NCBI GenBank assembly: GCA_910584375.1
Contig: CAJUAH010000008.1
Coordinates: forward strand, 1 to 64,000
Direction of reading: 5' to 3'
Length of the DNA stretch: 64,000 nucleotides
Source: an uncultured Acetatifactor sp.
GTDB taxonomy: Bacteria; Bacillota; Clostridia; Lachnospirales; Lachnospiraceae
Made by a program: the position numbers and the translations under genes
The notes under the pieces: model-generated
What the model saw: the letters and a program-made list of their open reading frames with translations, nothing else
The model's database searches: none
Told to the model about the DNA's origin: nothing
In this document: positions 33,441 to 42,401 of the stretch, one piece after another
How positions within the stretch are numbered: position 1 is the first letter of the stretch
How the letters are laid out: the number at the start of each line of letters is the position of its first letter

Positions 33441-34766
33441 TTAAAAATTCCGGTACATAAAGGGATTCTCCCCCACCAGCAGGACCCGGTGTACACAGAA
33501 CCAGAATCCCGCCGCCAGCAGGAGCATTCCCAGCCAACGTTTCTCCAGTTTCTGATAGACCCAGCGGGTCAGCGGCGTACTGGCCGCCACACCCGCCGCC
33601 AGCAGCAGGCCGTAATCCGCCAGCGCGCTCTGCCAGTCCCGGGCATGGACGGCCACGCCCTCTCCAATGGCAAACATCCTGCTCAAATAGATGCCAAGCT
33701 GCCCCATATCCGTGATGGCGAAACACATCCAGGTGACAGGAATCACCGCGCACAGGTACAAATGGCAGATTGCGGGCGCTTTTCCTTTCCACAGTCTTCC
33801 CATCTGCCTCTCCAGGATAATCAGCAGGCAGATCCCCATGCCCCATATCAGGAAATTGCCGGTGATCCCGTGCCACAGAGAAGTCAGCAGCCATACCGCC
33901 AGCAGATTGCACACCGTCCTGCCCTCTCCCCGGCGGCTGCCGCCCAGAGGAATGTACACATACTTGCAGAACCAGTCGCCCAGAGACATATGCCATCTGC
34001 GGTAAAACTCCCGCACAGACCGGGCCATATAGGGCTGGCGGAAATTCTCGGGCAGGCTAAATCCCAGCATACGCCCCAGTCCCACCGACATGACGGAGTA
34101 GCCCGCAAAATCGAAATACAGCTGCAATGAATAAGCCACCGCCGCAATCCAGGCCAGGGGCGTGGAGATACTCTCAAACCCCGCAACCTGTACCTCCTGC
34201 CACAAAAGCGCCAGTTGATCCGCCAGCAACACCTTTCCGCACAGACCCAGAATGAACAGTTTCAAACCCTCCTGCAGACTCTCCGCGTTGCAGTTTCGGC
34301 GGCGCAGCTGCCTGCGCAGATCCCGGTAGCTGGTAATCGGTCCCATGACCAGTTTGGGAAACATCATAATATATGCCGCGAAATCCACAAACTTTCTCTC
34401 AACCGGCACTTCCCTGCGGTATACGTCCACCAGATAAGACACTGCCTGAAAGGTATAGAAACTGATGCCCATAGGGAGCATCGCCCCACCCTGATAATAT
34501 TTAAATAAGATCAAAACGCCGATATTCGCCGCCACTGCGACGATCAGCCCCCTCTTCCTGCGTATCACCCTGGCCGCCAGAAAGTTGCCCACCGCGGATA
34601 CCGCCAGCACCCCCAGCCCGCGCAGATCCCCAAACGCATAGAAGATCATGCTGCCGATCACCAGAACGCCGTTTCTCGCTTTATGCGGGACGATCATATA
34701 TACCAGGATAAAAATCGGGAGGAAGTACAACAAGAATTCAATACTGCTGAATACCAAGACAACCAC
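33441..34766 (-). CDS. MBOAT-family O-acyltransferase (AlgI-like)
   Basis: A 441-residue polytopic membrane protein with FYRRWHMSLGDWF near residue 255, YVYIPLGGSRRG, and LWHGITGNF with the conserved histidine near 298. The start is uncertain. The frame is open to a TTG at 34814, but homologues begin close to FSSIEFLLYF, so I take GTG 34766; TTG 34757 is the other choice. Ribosome sites are poor for all of them. First gene of an operon with the SGNH hydrolase. GC-rich, unlike the AT-rich MBOAT gene at 16930, so the two pairs have different histories. Confidence 0.85.
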   Translation of the reverse strand: MVVLVFSSIEFLLYFLPIFILVYMIVPHKARNGVLVIGSMIFYAFGDLRGLGVLAVSAVGNFLAARVIRRKRGLIVAVAANIGVLILFKYYQGGAMLPMGISFYTFQAVSYLVDVYRREVPVERKFVDFAAYIMMFPKLVMGPITSYRDLRRQLRRRNCNAESLQEGLKLFILGLCGKVLLADQLALLWQEVQVAGFESISTPLAWIAAVAYSLQLYFDFAGYSVMSVGLGRMLGFSLPENFRQPYMARSVREFYRRWHMSLGDWFCKYVYIPLGGSRRGEGRTVCNLLAVWLLTSLWHGITGNFLIWGMGICLLIILERQMGRLWKGKAPAICHLYLCAVIPVTWMCFAITDMGQLGIYLSRMFAIGEGVAVHARDWQSALADYGLLLAAGVAASTPLTRWVYQKLEKRWLGMLLLAAGFWFCVHRVLLVGENPFMYRNF

Positions 34767-34884
34767 ATCTCTCACGTAATTTTTATAATAAAATTGTAGC
34801 CGCAATCTCGCCAAAATACAAGAGAATTAATCTTAAATTTTCATTTCTTTTTTTCACAACTTTGTCACAACTTATTAAGAAATA

Positions 34885-34913
34885 TTGCCAATATTTGAAA
34901 AATGATTTACACT
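34885..34913 (+). promoter_or_regulatory. promoter for the DUF6062-like gene, with upstream direct repeat
   Basis: TTGCCA, 17 bases, TACACT. Just upstream, TCACAACTT occurs twice (34854-34862 and 34865-34873), 11 bases apart, a spacing typical of a two-site regulator. Confidence 0.6.
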
Positions 34914-34947
34914 GTTTGTAAGAAAACCAAAAGGACGGTGCGAATCT

Positions 34948-35706
34948 ATGAAAGAACAGCTCTATACCATACCGCTGAACGAGGCCATGGAGGCCCGGGA
35001 CGAATGCCCCTTCTGCTTTATCGAACGGGCCGTGGAACAGGATGTGATGGATTTCTGTCTGGGCAACAGCAGCTCCTATATGGAGGCGGACATCCGGGAG
35101 GCCACGGACAAGGCGGGATTTTGCCGCATGCATTTTAAAAAGATGTTTGACTACGGCAACACGCTGGGCAACGCCTGGATCCTGAAGACCCATTATCAGA
35201 AGACGCTGCGGGAGATGAAACAGCAGTTCGCCTCCTTTTCCCCCGGGCGGGTGTCCCTGAAGGATAAGCTGAAGGGTAATACCGGCGGCAACGGCATCAG
35301 TATGTGGGTGGCGCAGAAAAATGCGTCCTGCTATATATGCGATCATTTCAAGGATAATTATTCCCGCTATATGGACACATTTTTCCATATGTACAGCAGG
35401 GACGAGGATTTTCGGGAAAAAGTGAAAAACAGCAAGGGGTTCTGCCTCACGCACTTCGGGGATCTGTGCGCCGCCGCGGACCAGAGGCTCTCCGACAGGG
35501 AATTAAAACAGTTTTACGAGGTGGTGCTGCCCCTGATGGAGCGCAATATGGAGCGCCTGTATGAAGATGTCTCCTGGATGGTGGAAAAATTCGACTATCA
35601 GAACAAGGACGCGGACTGGAAAAATTCCAGAGACGCCATACAGCGGGGCATGCAGAAACTCAAGGGCGGCTACCCTGCCGACCCGCCCCACAAGATGAAC
35701 AAATAG
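34948..35706 (+). CDS. DUF6062-like protein
   Basis: A 252-residue soluble protein. Three paired-cysteine/histidine features repeat: CPFCFIERAVE near residue 18, GFCRMHFKKMFD near 65, then CYICDHF near 130 and GFCLTHFGDL near 165. The alternation of CxxC and FCxxHF suggests two zinc-binding units in tandem. It matches the DUF6062 family as I recall it. No signal peptide. A ribosome site AAAGGACGG and a clear promoter precede it. It converges on the TetR gene 11 bases away. Function unknown; a metal- or redox-related role is a guess from the cysteines. Confidence 0.75.
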   Translation: MKEQLYTIPLNEAMEARDECPFCFIERAVEQDVMDFCLGNSSSYMEADIREATDKAGFCRMHFKKMFDYGNTLGNAWILKTHYQKTLREMKQQFASFSPGRVSLKDKLKGNTGGNGISMWVAQKNASCYICDHFKDNYSRYMDTFFHMYSRDEDFREKVKNSKGFCLTHFGDLCAAADQRLSDRELKQFYEVVLPLMERNMERLYEDVSWMVEKFDYQNKDADWKNSRDAIQRGMQKLKGGYPADPPHKMNK

Positions 35707-35717
35707 GAGCGCCGGGC

Positions 35718-36320
35718 TCAGCCTTTCACGATGCGCTCCAGCATATCTATATATTCCACAGTCTCGGCATACAGCATCTCCGGCTGGAAAGAGGCGTCCA
35801 GAAAGTGCTGCTGCATCAGTCCCTGTATCGTGTAGTGCAGCATCCGCTCCAGTTTGCGCCCGTCCACGCCGGAGGGCAGGAGTTCGTAGTCTATCTGAGC
35901 GTAGATCCTGTCGTAGGCCGCCTCCAGGTCCTCCCGTTTTTTCTCTGTGGCCAGCAGGGCCTCGCTCACGTCCTCCCACATGCAGCGGTTCAAAAACTGC
36001 TGCATATAGGGATAGCCTTTCATGGCCTGCATGCGTGCCGATTCCATGGCTCTGCACACGGCAAACAGATCCTTTTCGCCGGAGGGCACCCTGGCGCCGA
36101 GCTCCAGGATCATATACCTGACACTGTAGTCATATACAAAAGCATACACCCCCAGTTTGCTGGTAAAATAGTGAAACAGCAGTCCCTTGCTGATTCCGGC
36201 CTCACGCACGATCTCGTCCGTGCTGGCATGGCGGTATCCCTGTCGGGCAAACACTTTGAGGGCGGCATTAATCATCCTGTCCTGTTTTTCTTTTTTCAGA
36301 TCAAAAAATTTCCCGTTCAT
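35718..36320 (-). CDS. TetR-family transcriptional regulator
   Basis: A 200-residue regulator. Residues 8-55 form the helix-turn-helix (INAALKVFARQGYRHASTDE, then IVREAGISKGLLFHYFTSK). The C-terminal ligand/dimer domain is not diagnostic. I take ATG 36320, with GGAGAG nine bases upstream; the longer frame from 36407 covers the intergenic region. A perfect 14-bp palindrome lies between it and the divergent gene at 36486, a likely operator. Confidence 0.9.
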   Translation of the reverse strand: MNGKFFDLKKEKQDRMINAALKVFARQGYRHASTDEIVREAGISKGLLFHYFTSKLGVYAFVYDYSVRYMILELGARVPSGEKDLFAVCRAMESARMQAMKGYPYMQQFLNRCMWEDVSEALLATEKKREDLEAAYDRIYAQIDYELLPSGVDGRKLERMLHYTIQGLMQQHFLDASFQPEMLYAETVEYIDMLERIVKG

Positions 36321-36441
36321 ATATTTGCTCTCCGAACACTCAGTATAGCATACCCCATATACGCTTGCAAGAAGTGGCGCTCCTGAGTTTATAAACTTTT
36401 TATACATATTCTCTTTTCATTTCCGCAAAATAGTATTAAAA

Positions 36442-36455
36442 TATCTATATAGATA
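36442..36455. promoter_or_regulatory. palindromic operator candidate for TetR
   Basis: TATCTATATAGATA is a perfect 14-bp palindrome 30 bases before the start of the gene at 36486 and 121 bases upstream of the divergent TetR gene. Size and symmetry fit TetR-family operators. Confidence 0.5.
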
Positions 36456-36485
36456 ACAAGACTCACTTTTGAAAGGAGCAACCCC

Positions 36486-36914
36486 ATGGCTAAAAAATTT
36501 GGCAAGTTCTTACTCTTTACCGCCGCCGCGGGCACTGCGGCCGCCGCAGCCTACTACTATCTGACCCGAAAGAATACCTCTCCTGCCGCCTCTGTCGAGG
36601 AGGACGACGATTACGACAATTTCAGCGACGATCTGGAGGACGAGGCCGCCGCACCGGCACGCAATTATGTTTCCCTGGCCAAGGAAGCCTCTGAGAAGGC
36701 TGTAGAGAAAGCCGGGGCCGTTGCCGGGACTGTGGTGCAGAAGGTGGGAGACGCGGTGAACACGATCTCCGAAAAGCTTTCCGGTGCGGAGGAGCATTTC
36801 ACCACCCTGTCCCAGACTGTCTCCGACGCGGAAGCGAAAGCGGAGAAGGATGTGGAAGAGTTTTTTGACGAGGAGGAAGCCGCCGAAGAGGACTCCCTGA
36901 TCGAGGAAGAATGA
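36486..36914 (+). CDS. small acidic membrane-anchored protein
   Basis: A 142-residue protein with a strong AAAGGAG ribosome site. A short basic start (MAKKFGK) leads into one membrane helix rich in alanine (residues 7-24), followed by a very acidic region, an alanine/lysine/glutamate helix (65-125) that looks like YtxH or apolipoprotein-like amphipathic repeats, and an acidic tail. No known function. It is divergent from TetR, with a palindrome in its promoter region, and ends in a good terminator, so it is the likely TetR target. Confidence 0.75.
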   Translation: MAKKFGKFLLFTAAAGTAAAAAYYYLTRKNTSPAASVEEDDDYDNFSDDLEDEAAAPARNYVSLAKEASEKAVEKAGAVAGTVVQKVGDAVNTISEKLSGAEEHFTTLSQTVSDAEAKAEKDVEEFFDEEEAAEEDSLIEEE

Positions 36915-36922
36915 TACGGTAC

Positions 36923-38350
36923 TTACAGCCAGGCCTGCCGCAATAGCGTCAGGCCGTTTTTGATTTCCTCTGCCTCCAACCCGCCGTAACCCAGCAGCAC
37001 GGTATGGCCCGGTTTTTTTCCTGACGTTCCTACCAGATTCTCCGACAATCCGTAGACCCGGACGCCCTGCGCCCGGGCCGCCGCCGTCAGAGCCTCTTCC
37101 GTCTGCCCTCTCCTGCCGGTGAGCAGCAGATGCAGTCCCGCGTTTTCTCCCGTGACGGTAAAATATTGCCCAAAATCCGCCAGTTCTTCCAAGAGCAGAT
37201 CGTGTTTCTCCTTATAGTGTTTACGCATCTTATTCAGATACCGCTCAAAATACCCTCCGGCGATAAACTCCTCCAGCATTTTCTGATCGATCCTGGACAC
37301 GGTGGCGGAGTAGAAACCGCACCGCTGTCGGTAAAGCTCCAGCAATGCCGGGGGCAGCACCATATAGCTGACCCGAATGGCGGGGGCAATGGATTTGCTG
37401 AAAGTGCCGATATAGATCACGCGCCCCTGGGTGTCCGACGCCTGCAAGGCCGGGATGGGTTTCCCCCGGTAGCGAAATTCGCTGTCGTAATCGTCTTCGA
37501 TCAGGTATCTCCCCGGCGCCTCGTTGGCCCATTTAAGCAGTTCCAGACGCCGTCCGATGGGCATCAGCACCCCTGTGGGATACTGATGGGACGGCATCAC
37601 ATAGGCCGCCGTCACGTCGCTTTGCCGCAAACCCGCCGCCGACATGCCCGCCTCATCCATATCTACGGTGGTGATCTCATAGGCAAAGGAATCGAAGATC
37701 TGATAGGCCCTTTTATAGGTGGGGTTCTCCATGGCGATCCGCACATGCCGCCCCAGAATCTTTTCCAGCAGCAGCAGCAGATAATCGTTTCCGGCCCCCA
37801 CTATGATCTGCTGGGGCGTGCAGTTCACTCCCCGGGAAGAATGCAGATATCCGCTGATCGTCTCCCGCAGACTGTATTCCCCCTGGGCGTCCCCCTGGGT
37901 AAACAGCCCGCTGCTGTTCTGGCTTAAGACACTTCTGTTAATCTTGCGCCAGACACTGAAGGGAAAGCGGGACATATCAATGGCGGTAGGGGAAAAGTCG
38001 CAGACATACCGCTCCTGCGCCGCGCTCTTCGAAACCGCTCCCCCCCGGGCCGGGCCGTCTTCCTGCAAACTGTCTCCGCCGGTTTCAAGCCGGTACAGCT
38101 CTTCCATCCGGCAGACATAATATCCCCTGTAGGGACGGGAGGCAATATAGCCCTCGGACAGGAGCTGGTCATAGGCCAGAGAGGCCGTGCTGCGGGATAT
38201 CTGTAGATATTCCGCCAGAGAACGGGTAGAGGGAAGTCGCTCACCCGGACGCAACTTCCCCTCTCTGATCTCCTGCCTGATATATTCATATATCTGCTCG
38301 TACAGACACTTATTGCTGTCCCCGCGCAGCATAGCGGTCAAATCGTACAT
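36923..38350 (-). CDS. MocR-type regulator (GntR helix-turn-helix fused to aminotransferase)
   Basis: A 475-residue regulator. Residues 1-75 are a GntR winged helix (LYEQIYEYIRQEIREGKLRP, then LPSTRSLAEYLQISRSTASL). Residues 110-475 are a class I aminotransferase fold with LIEDDYDSEFRY and the PLP lysine in GTFSKSIAPAIRVSY near residue 317. Such proteins (PdxR, GabR) sense PLP or amino compounds. It starts three bases after the DUF2225 gene stop, so it may be co-transcribed with it. No pdx or gab genes are adjacent, so the target is unknown. Confidence 0.92.
   Translation of the reverse strand: MYDLTAMLRGDSNKCLYEQIYEYIRQEIREGKLRPGERLPSTRSLAEYLQISRSTASLAYDQLLSEGYIASRPYRGYYVCRMEELYRLETGGDSLQEDGPARGGAVSKSAAQERYVCDFSPTAIDMSRFPFSVWRKINRSVLSQNSSGLFTQGDAQGEYSLRETISGYLHSSRGVNCTPQQIIVGAGNDYLLLLLEKILGRHVRIAMENPTYKRAYQIFDSFAYEITTVDMDEAGMSAAGLRQSDVTAAYVMPSHQYPTGVLMPIGRRLELLKWANEAPGRYLIEDDYDSEFRYRGKPIPALQASDTQGRVIYIGTFSKSIAPAIRVSYMVLPPALLELYRQRCGFYSATVSRIDQKMLEEFIAGGYFERYLNKMRKHYKEKHDLLLEELADFGQYFTVTGENAGLHLLLTGRRGQTEEALTAAARAQGVRVYGLSENLVGTSGKKPGHTVLLGYGGLEAEEIKNGLTLLRQAWL
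36932..36961 (+). terminator. intrinsic terminator
   Basis: GGCCTG and CAGGCC, with inner CGC/GCG pairing, followed by GTTTTT. It ends the gene at 36486 and lies inside the 3' end of the convergent MocR gene. Confidence 0.75.
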
Positions 38351-38353
38351 ACC

Positions 38354-39193
38354 CTATTTTCCTGTTTCCCTTTTCTTTGCCACGATCAGTTCCTTCAGAT
38401 CCCTGGCCTTATCCTTGACCCGGTTGTTGGCCATGGAGGCCAACAGACGGGACACATACTGGGAAGACGTATCCAGTTCGCCCACCTCATAGGCAAGAGC
38501 CGCCGTCAGGTAATCCATCGTATACTCATCCATGCCGCACATGGGATAACGCTCCGACTTCTGCGCCTCCACAAAACCCTTGAAAGCGTTTTGCAGATAT
38601 TCCCTCTCCTGGGCCGCCAGTTCCTCCCTTTGCTGAGGCAGCAGCTGACGCTTGTTTTCCAGCTCCTCGGCGTAACCGCGCAGCAGCCATGCCGACTTGA
38701 GGCAGATGTAGGCTTTCTCACTGTTTTTTGCCTTCTTTACCATGGCGCACACCAGCGCAATCTTATAGCGCTCCATCGCCTCCTCGTAGGTATAGTAATC
38801 CTCCGAATGGGACTGTAGTTTCACTTTGGTGCTGATCTGCTCCTTAATCAGGTGAATCTGTCCGGCAGTCAGCGCCGTAAAATAGCGGGTCAATGCCGCA
38901 TATTTGCAGTGCGGGCACAGCTCCACGTCATATTTTGTAGCGTCGATCCCCACATACCGGGGCCGCAGATCCAGATCCATGGATACCAGTTTCGCCTTGC
39001 CGGTCTTCATGACGCGCGATGTAAACTGGCCGTCACACACGGGGCAGGTGAAAGACTTATCATAGATATAATCGGTCTCCTCCGGCTGGGCCGGTTCCGC
39101 AGCCTTCTCCTCCGCCTTCTCCTCTTCCGCGAACAGATCGCTGTTCTCCAGATCTCCAAGTCCCAAATCCTTTAATCCTGAAAAAATTCCCAT
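38354..39193 (-). CDS. DUF2225 family protein
   Basis: A 279-residue soluble protein. Two cysteine pairs (FTCPVCDGQF near residue 49 and ELCPHCKYAA near 92) frame a probable zinc site. The segment RPRYVGIDATKYDVELCPHC is the family signature, and the rest is helical with TPR-like character. Function unknown. An acidic linker lies before the zinc site. It is 54 bases downstream of the GlnRS stop and may share its transcript. Confidence 0.85.
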   Translation of the reverse strand: MGIFSGLKDLGLGDLENSDLFAEEEKAEEKAAEPAQPEETDYIYDKSFTCPVCDGQFTSRVMKTGKAKLVSMDLDLRPRYVGIDATKYDVELCPHCKYAALTRYFTALTAGQIHLIKEQISTKVKLQSHSEDYYTYEEAMERYKIALVCAMVKKAKNSEKAYICLKSAWLLRGYAEELENKRQLLPQQREELAAQEREYLQNAFKGFVEAQKSERYPMCGMDEYTMDYLTAALAYEVGELDTSSQYVSRLLASMANNRVKDKARDLKELIVAKKRETGK

Positions 39194-39247
39194 AACTTTT
39201 AATCCTCTTTCTCTCCATTTTCAAATCGACAATCCCGTTCTCCCGCT

Positions 39248-40957
39248 CTATCTGGGCAGTACAAAAGAGCTCTTGAGCGACACGATTCTGTTGAATACCA
39301 TCTTCTCCGGAGCGGAATCCCTGGCATCCACACAGAAAAATCCCTGCCGTACAAACTGGAACCGCTCATATGCCCCGGCGCCCGCAAAGGCCGGTTCCAG
39401 ATAGCCCTGTTTCACCGCCAGAGAGTCGGGATTCAGATACAGTTCCCCATTCTCATCGTAGATGGAACCCTTCTCATCCGCTTTCTCTTCATCGATCAGA
39501 TTCTCATACAGACGAATCTGGGCGGGTATGGCCGTCCGGGCCGCCACCCAGTGAATGGTTCCTTTCACCTTTCTGCCGTCCGGGCTGTTGCCTCCCCTGG
39601 AGGCGGGGTCATAGGTGCAGTGTACCGCCGTGACATTGCCCTCCGCATCCTTCTCGCATCCGGTGCATGTCACAAAATAAGCGTTCATCAGACGCACCTC
39701 ATTGCCGGGGAACATACGGAAGTATTTTCTGGGCGGTTCCTCCATGAAATCCTCTCTCTCGATATACAGCTCCCTGCCAAAGGGTATCTCCCTGTTGCCC
39801 AATTCCTCATTATCCGGATTATTCACTGCCGTCAGATACTCTGTCTGCCCCTCGGGATAGTTGTCGATCACCAGTTTTACAGGATCCAGCACCGCCATAT
39901 AGCGGGGAGCCTGCGCTTTCAGATCCTCCCGGATGCAGTATTCCAGCGCCGCATAATCCGCCACGGAGTGAGCCTTGGACACACCGCACATTTCCACAAA
40001 GCGGCGTATGGACTGGGGGGTGAATCCCCGGCGGCGCAGCGCCGCGATGGACACCAGACGCGGATCGTCCCAGCCGTCCACTTTGCCCTCAAGCACCAGT
40101 TTCTTGATATAGCGTTTTCCGGTCACCACGTTTTTCAGATACATTTTGGCCTGCTCGATCTGTTTAGGCGGATGCGGATACTCCAGTTCCCGCACCACCC
40201 AGTCGTACAGCGGCCTGTGATCCTCAAACTCCAGCGTGCAGATGGAATGGGTAATCCCCTCAATAGCATCCTCAATCGGGTGGGCAAAATCATACATGGG
40301 GTATATGCACCAGGTATCCCCCGTATTATGGTGGCTCATATGGGCCACACGGTAGATTACCGGATCCCGCATATTGATATTGGGAGAGGCCATGTCGATC
40401 CGGGCACGGAGTACTTTTTCCCCATCCGCGTATTTCCCGTCCTTCATCTCCTCAAAGAGCCTTAAGTTCTCCTCCACGCTGCGGCCGTTGCAGGGATCCT
40501 CCCTGCCCGGCTCGGTAAAACTGCCTCTATACTCCTTGATCTGATCCGCCGTCAGATCGGACACATAGGCCTTACCCTTTTTTATCAGTTTCACCGCCGC
40601 CTCGTACATCTGTCCAAAATAGTCCGAGGCAAAGAACAACCTGTCCTCCCAGTCGGCGCCCAGCCACTGCACGTCCGCCTTGATGGACTCCACAAACTCG
40701 ATATCCTCCTTGGTAGGGTTGGTGTCGTCAAAGCGCATGTTGAATTTACCGCCGTACTGCTGCGCCAGGAGATAGTTGGTCAGTATGGCCTTGGCGTGAC
40801 CAATATGCAGGTAGCCGTTGGGTTCCGGCGGAAAACGGGTATGCACCGTGTCATACACGCCCTCTGCCAGATCCCTGTCAATGATCTGCTCAATGAAATT
40901 CCGGGAGACCTTTTCCTCCGAAGTCTCTCCGGCCGTCATATTCTCCAGTTCACTCAT
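39248..40957 (-). CDS. glnS: glutamine-tRNA ligase
   Basis: A 569-residue class I synthetase that charges tRNA-Gln with glutamine. The HIGH motif is FPPEPNGYLHIGHAKAI near residue 45. In place of the standard MSKR the KMSKS-equivalent loop reads VTGKRYIKKLV near 270. DDTNPTKED and the beta-barrel C-terminal anticodon domain (from about 345) are normal, and length matches bacterial GlnRS without a YqeY fusion. A sigma-A promoter precedes it. The window also holds gatCAB, so the amidotransferase is probably used for Asn-tRNA here. Confidence 0.93.
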   Translation of the reverse strand: MSELENMTAGETSEEKVSRNFIEQIIDRDLAEGVYDTVHTRFPPEPNGYLHIGHAKAILTNYLLAQQYGGKFNMRFDDTNPTKEDIEFVESIKADVQWLGADWEDRLFFASDYFGQMYEAAVKLIKKGKAYVSDLTADQIKEYRGSFTEPGREDPCNGRSVEENLRLFEEMKDGKYADGEKVLRARIDMASPNINMRDPVIYRVAHMSHHNTGDTWCIYPMYDFAHPIEDAIEGITHSICTLEFEDHRPLYDWVVRELEYPHPPKQIEQAKMYLKNVVTGKRYIKKLVLEGKVDGWDDPRLVSIAALRRRGFTPQSIRRFVEMCGVSKAHSVADYAALEYCIREDLKAQAPRYMAVLDPVKLVIDNYPEGQTEYLTAVNNPDNEELGNREIPFGRELYIEREDFMEEPPRKYFRMFPGNEVRLMNAYFVTCTGCEKDAEGNVTAVHCTYDPASRGGNSPDGRKVKGTIHWVAARTAIPAQIRLYENLIDEEKADEKGSIYDENGELYLNPDSLAVKQGYLEPAFAGAGAYERFQFVRQGFFCVDARDSAPEKMVFNRIVSLKSSFVLPR

Positions 40958-40995
40958 AATAACATATCCTTTCCCGTCCGTGACCTATTGTTTCC

Positions 40996-41024
40996 ATCAT
41001 AGCATACCCGGCCGGAAGTTTCAA
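40996..41024 (-). promoter_or_regulatory. extended -10 promoter for glnS
   Basis: TTGAAA, 17 bases and TATGAT on the minus strand, with TGC directly before the -10. Confidence 0.6.
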
Positions 41025-41033
41025 TCAAATTCC

Positions 41034-42347
41034 TCACTTCGCCAGAGATTCCTGCTGAAGCCTGTCAATTTCAGCCATGCATTCGTCCACTGTGGCTCCG
41101 CCCAGCAGCTGCCGCACCACGAGACAGATATTCCCCCACTGTTCCATCTTCATCCCGGCGTTGGCCCCCAGGACATAGACATTATCCTGGATCCTGTCAT
41201 TCAGCGGTTTCAGCGCGGGAACACATTCCACCTCCACATTTTTGGAGGGTGAGATCACCCTGTTGGTCTCCGCGTACACGCGGAGCGCCTCATCGGAGAG
41301 GATCACATCCAGAACTGCCATCGCATCCTCCCCATGTTCCGCGTTGACGCCCACGCCAAACCCCGTCATAGGCATCACCGGCATCTGACCCCGGCTGCTG
41401 GGAAAACCGATGACCAGCATGTTAAAATCGGTCTTTCCGTATGCAGTCTCCGTGTTGGCCGCCCCCCAGTACGCCATGACAATGGGGATTTTCTGAGCCA
41501 AAAAATCTTCTCCTTCCCCCTCGATGGCTTCGCTCACACATGCCTTTTCGGCATCAATATAACCGCAGTCCATCATCTCCCGCAAAAACTCAAAACCCGG
41601 TCGCAGATAATCGCTGTACCTGCTTTCCCCGCTGTTCAGCGCCGCAATCTCCGCCTCTGTGTTCTCCCCGTTGTACAGATCGGCATAGGCCTGGGCCATC
41701 ACGAAAGTCTCCAGCCACCAGCGGTTGGCCCCCACCGGAGTCTCTATCCCGTTTTCCTTAAACACCCTGCAGCACTCCAGAAATTCCTCCGGCGTCTCCG
41801 GAAGTTCCAGGCTGTATCTGTCAAACATATCCTTATTGATAAACAAGCCGTATGCCACCACTTCCTGCGGGATTGCAACCAGTTTCCCGTCCACGGTATT
41901 GGCGGTTCTTACCACATCCCGAAGATTTTCCGCGCATGCCAGTCCCGACAAATCCCTTAATTTTCCTTCCTCCCCCATAGCCTGGATCACATCGGGATTC
42001 ATCAGATATATGTCATCCATATCATTACGGATTCGGTCTATAGCCACGTCATCATAGGTTTTATCCTGATAATTCTCCGCTGTATATGTGTTATAGCCCA
42101 CAGTGACGCCCAGTTTTTCCTCCGCCATGGCAATCGTCTTGTCAGCGGCGTTTCTGGCTACATTCTCCGCATTGGGTTCTGTTTTTTCCATGGGGCTGAA
42201 CAGGATCACCATCCTGCCGACATCCTCCCGGGAAGCCACCAGGTTCAAGTCCTCTCCGTCCTCTCCCCCGCAGGCCGCCAAAACCACGGCTGCTGCCAGG
42301 CAGAGCGCCGTCCGCTTTAAACAGTTTCTTACTGCTGTTTTTTCCAT
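41034..42347 (-). CDS. extracellular solute-binding lipoprotein
   Basis: A 437-residue family 1 binding protein. The signal peptide ends in the lipobox LAAC near residue 28. The body has the ABC sugar-binding fold (KLVAIPQEVVAYGLFINKDM in the typical place, and VMAYWGAANTET). I take ATG 42347, directly behind GGGGGAG; the longer frame adds a polar leader. It lies 54 bases after the hybrid kinase gene on the same strand with no permease or ATPase nearby. It may therefore serve as a ligand-binding partner of the kinase's sensor rather than of a transporter (inference). Confidence 0.85.
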   Translation of the reverse strand: MEKTAVRNCLKRTALCLAAAVVLAACGGEDGEDLNLVASREDVGRMVILFSPMEKTEPNAENVARNAADKTIAMAEEKLGVTVGYNTYTAENYQDKTYDDVAIDRIRNDMDDIYLMNPDVIQAMGEEGKLRDLSGLACAENLRDVVRTANTVDGKLVAIPQEVVAYGLFINKDMFDRYSLELPETPEEFLECCRVFKENGIETPVGANRWWLETFVMAQAYADLYNGENTEAEIAALNSGESRYSDYLRPGFEFLREMMDCGYIDAEKACVSEAIEGEGEDFLAQKIPIVMAYWGAANTETAYGKTDFNMLVIGFPSSRGQMPVMPMTGFGVGVNAEHGEDAMAVLDVILSDEALRVYAETNRVISPSKNVEVECVPALKPLNDRIQDNVYVLGANAGMKMEQWGNICLVVRQLLGGATVDECMAEIDRLQQESLAK

Positions 42348-42401
42348 ATTCTCCCCCGCCTTTACTATATTGGCATATCTCAAAAAAATCTGCCATATCG
42401 C

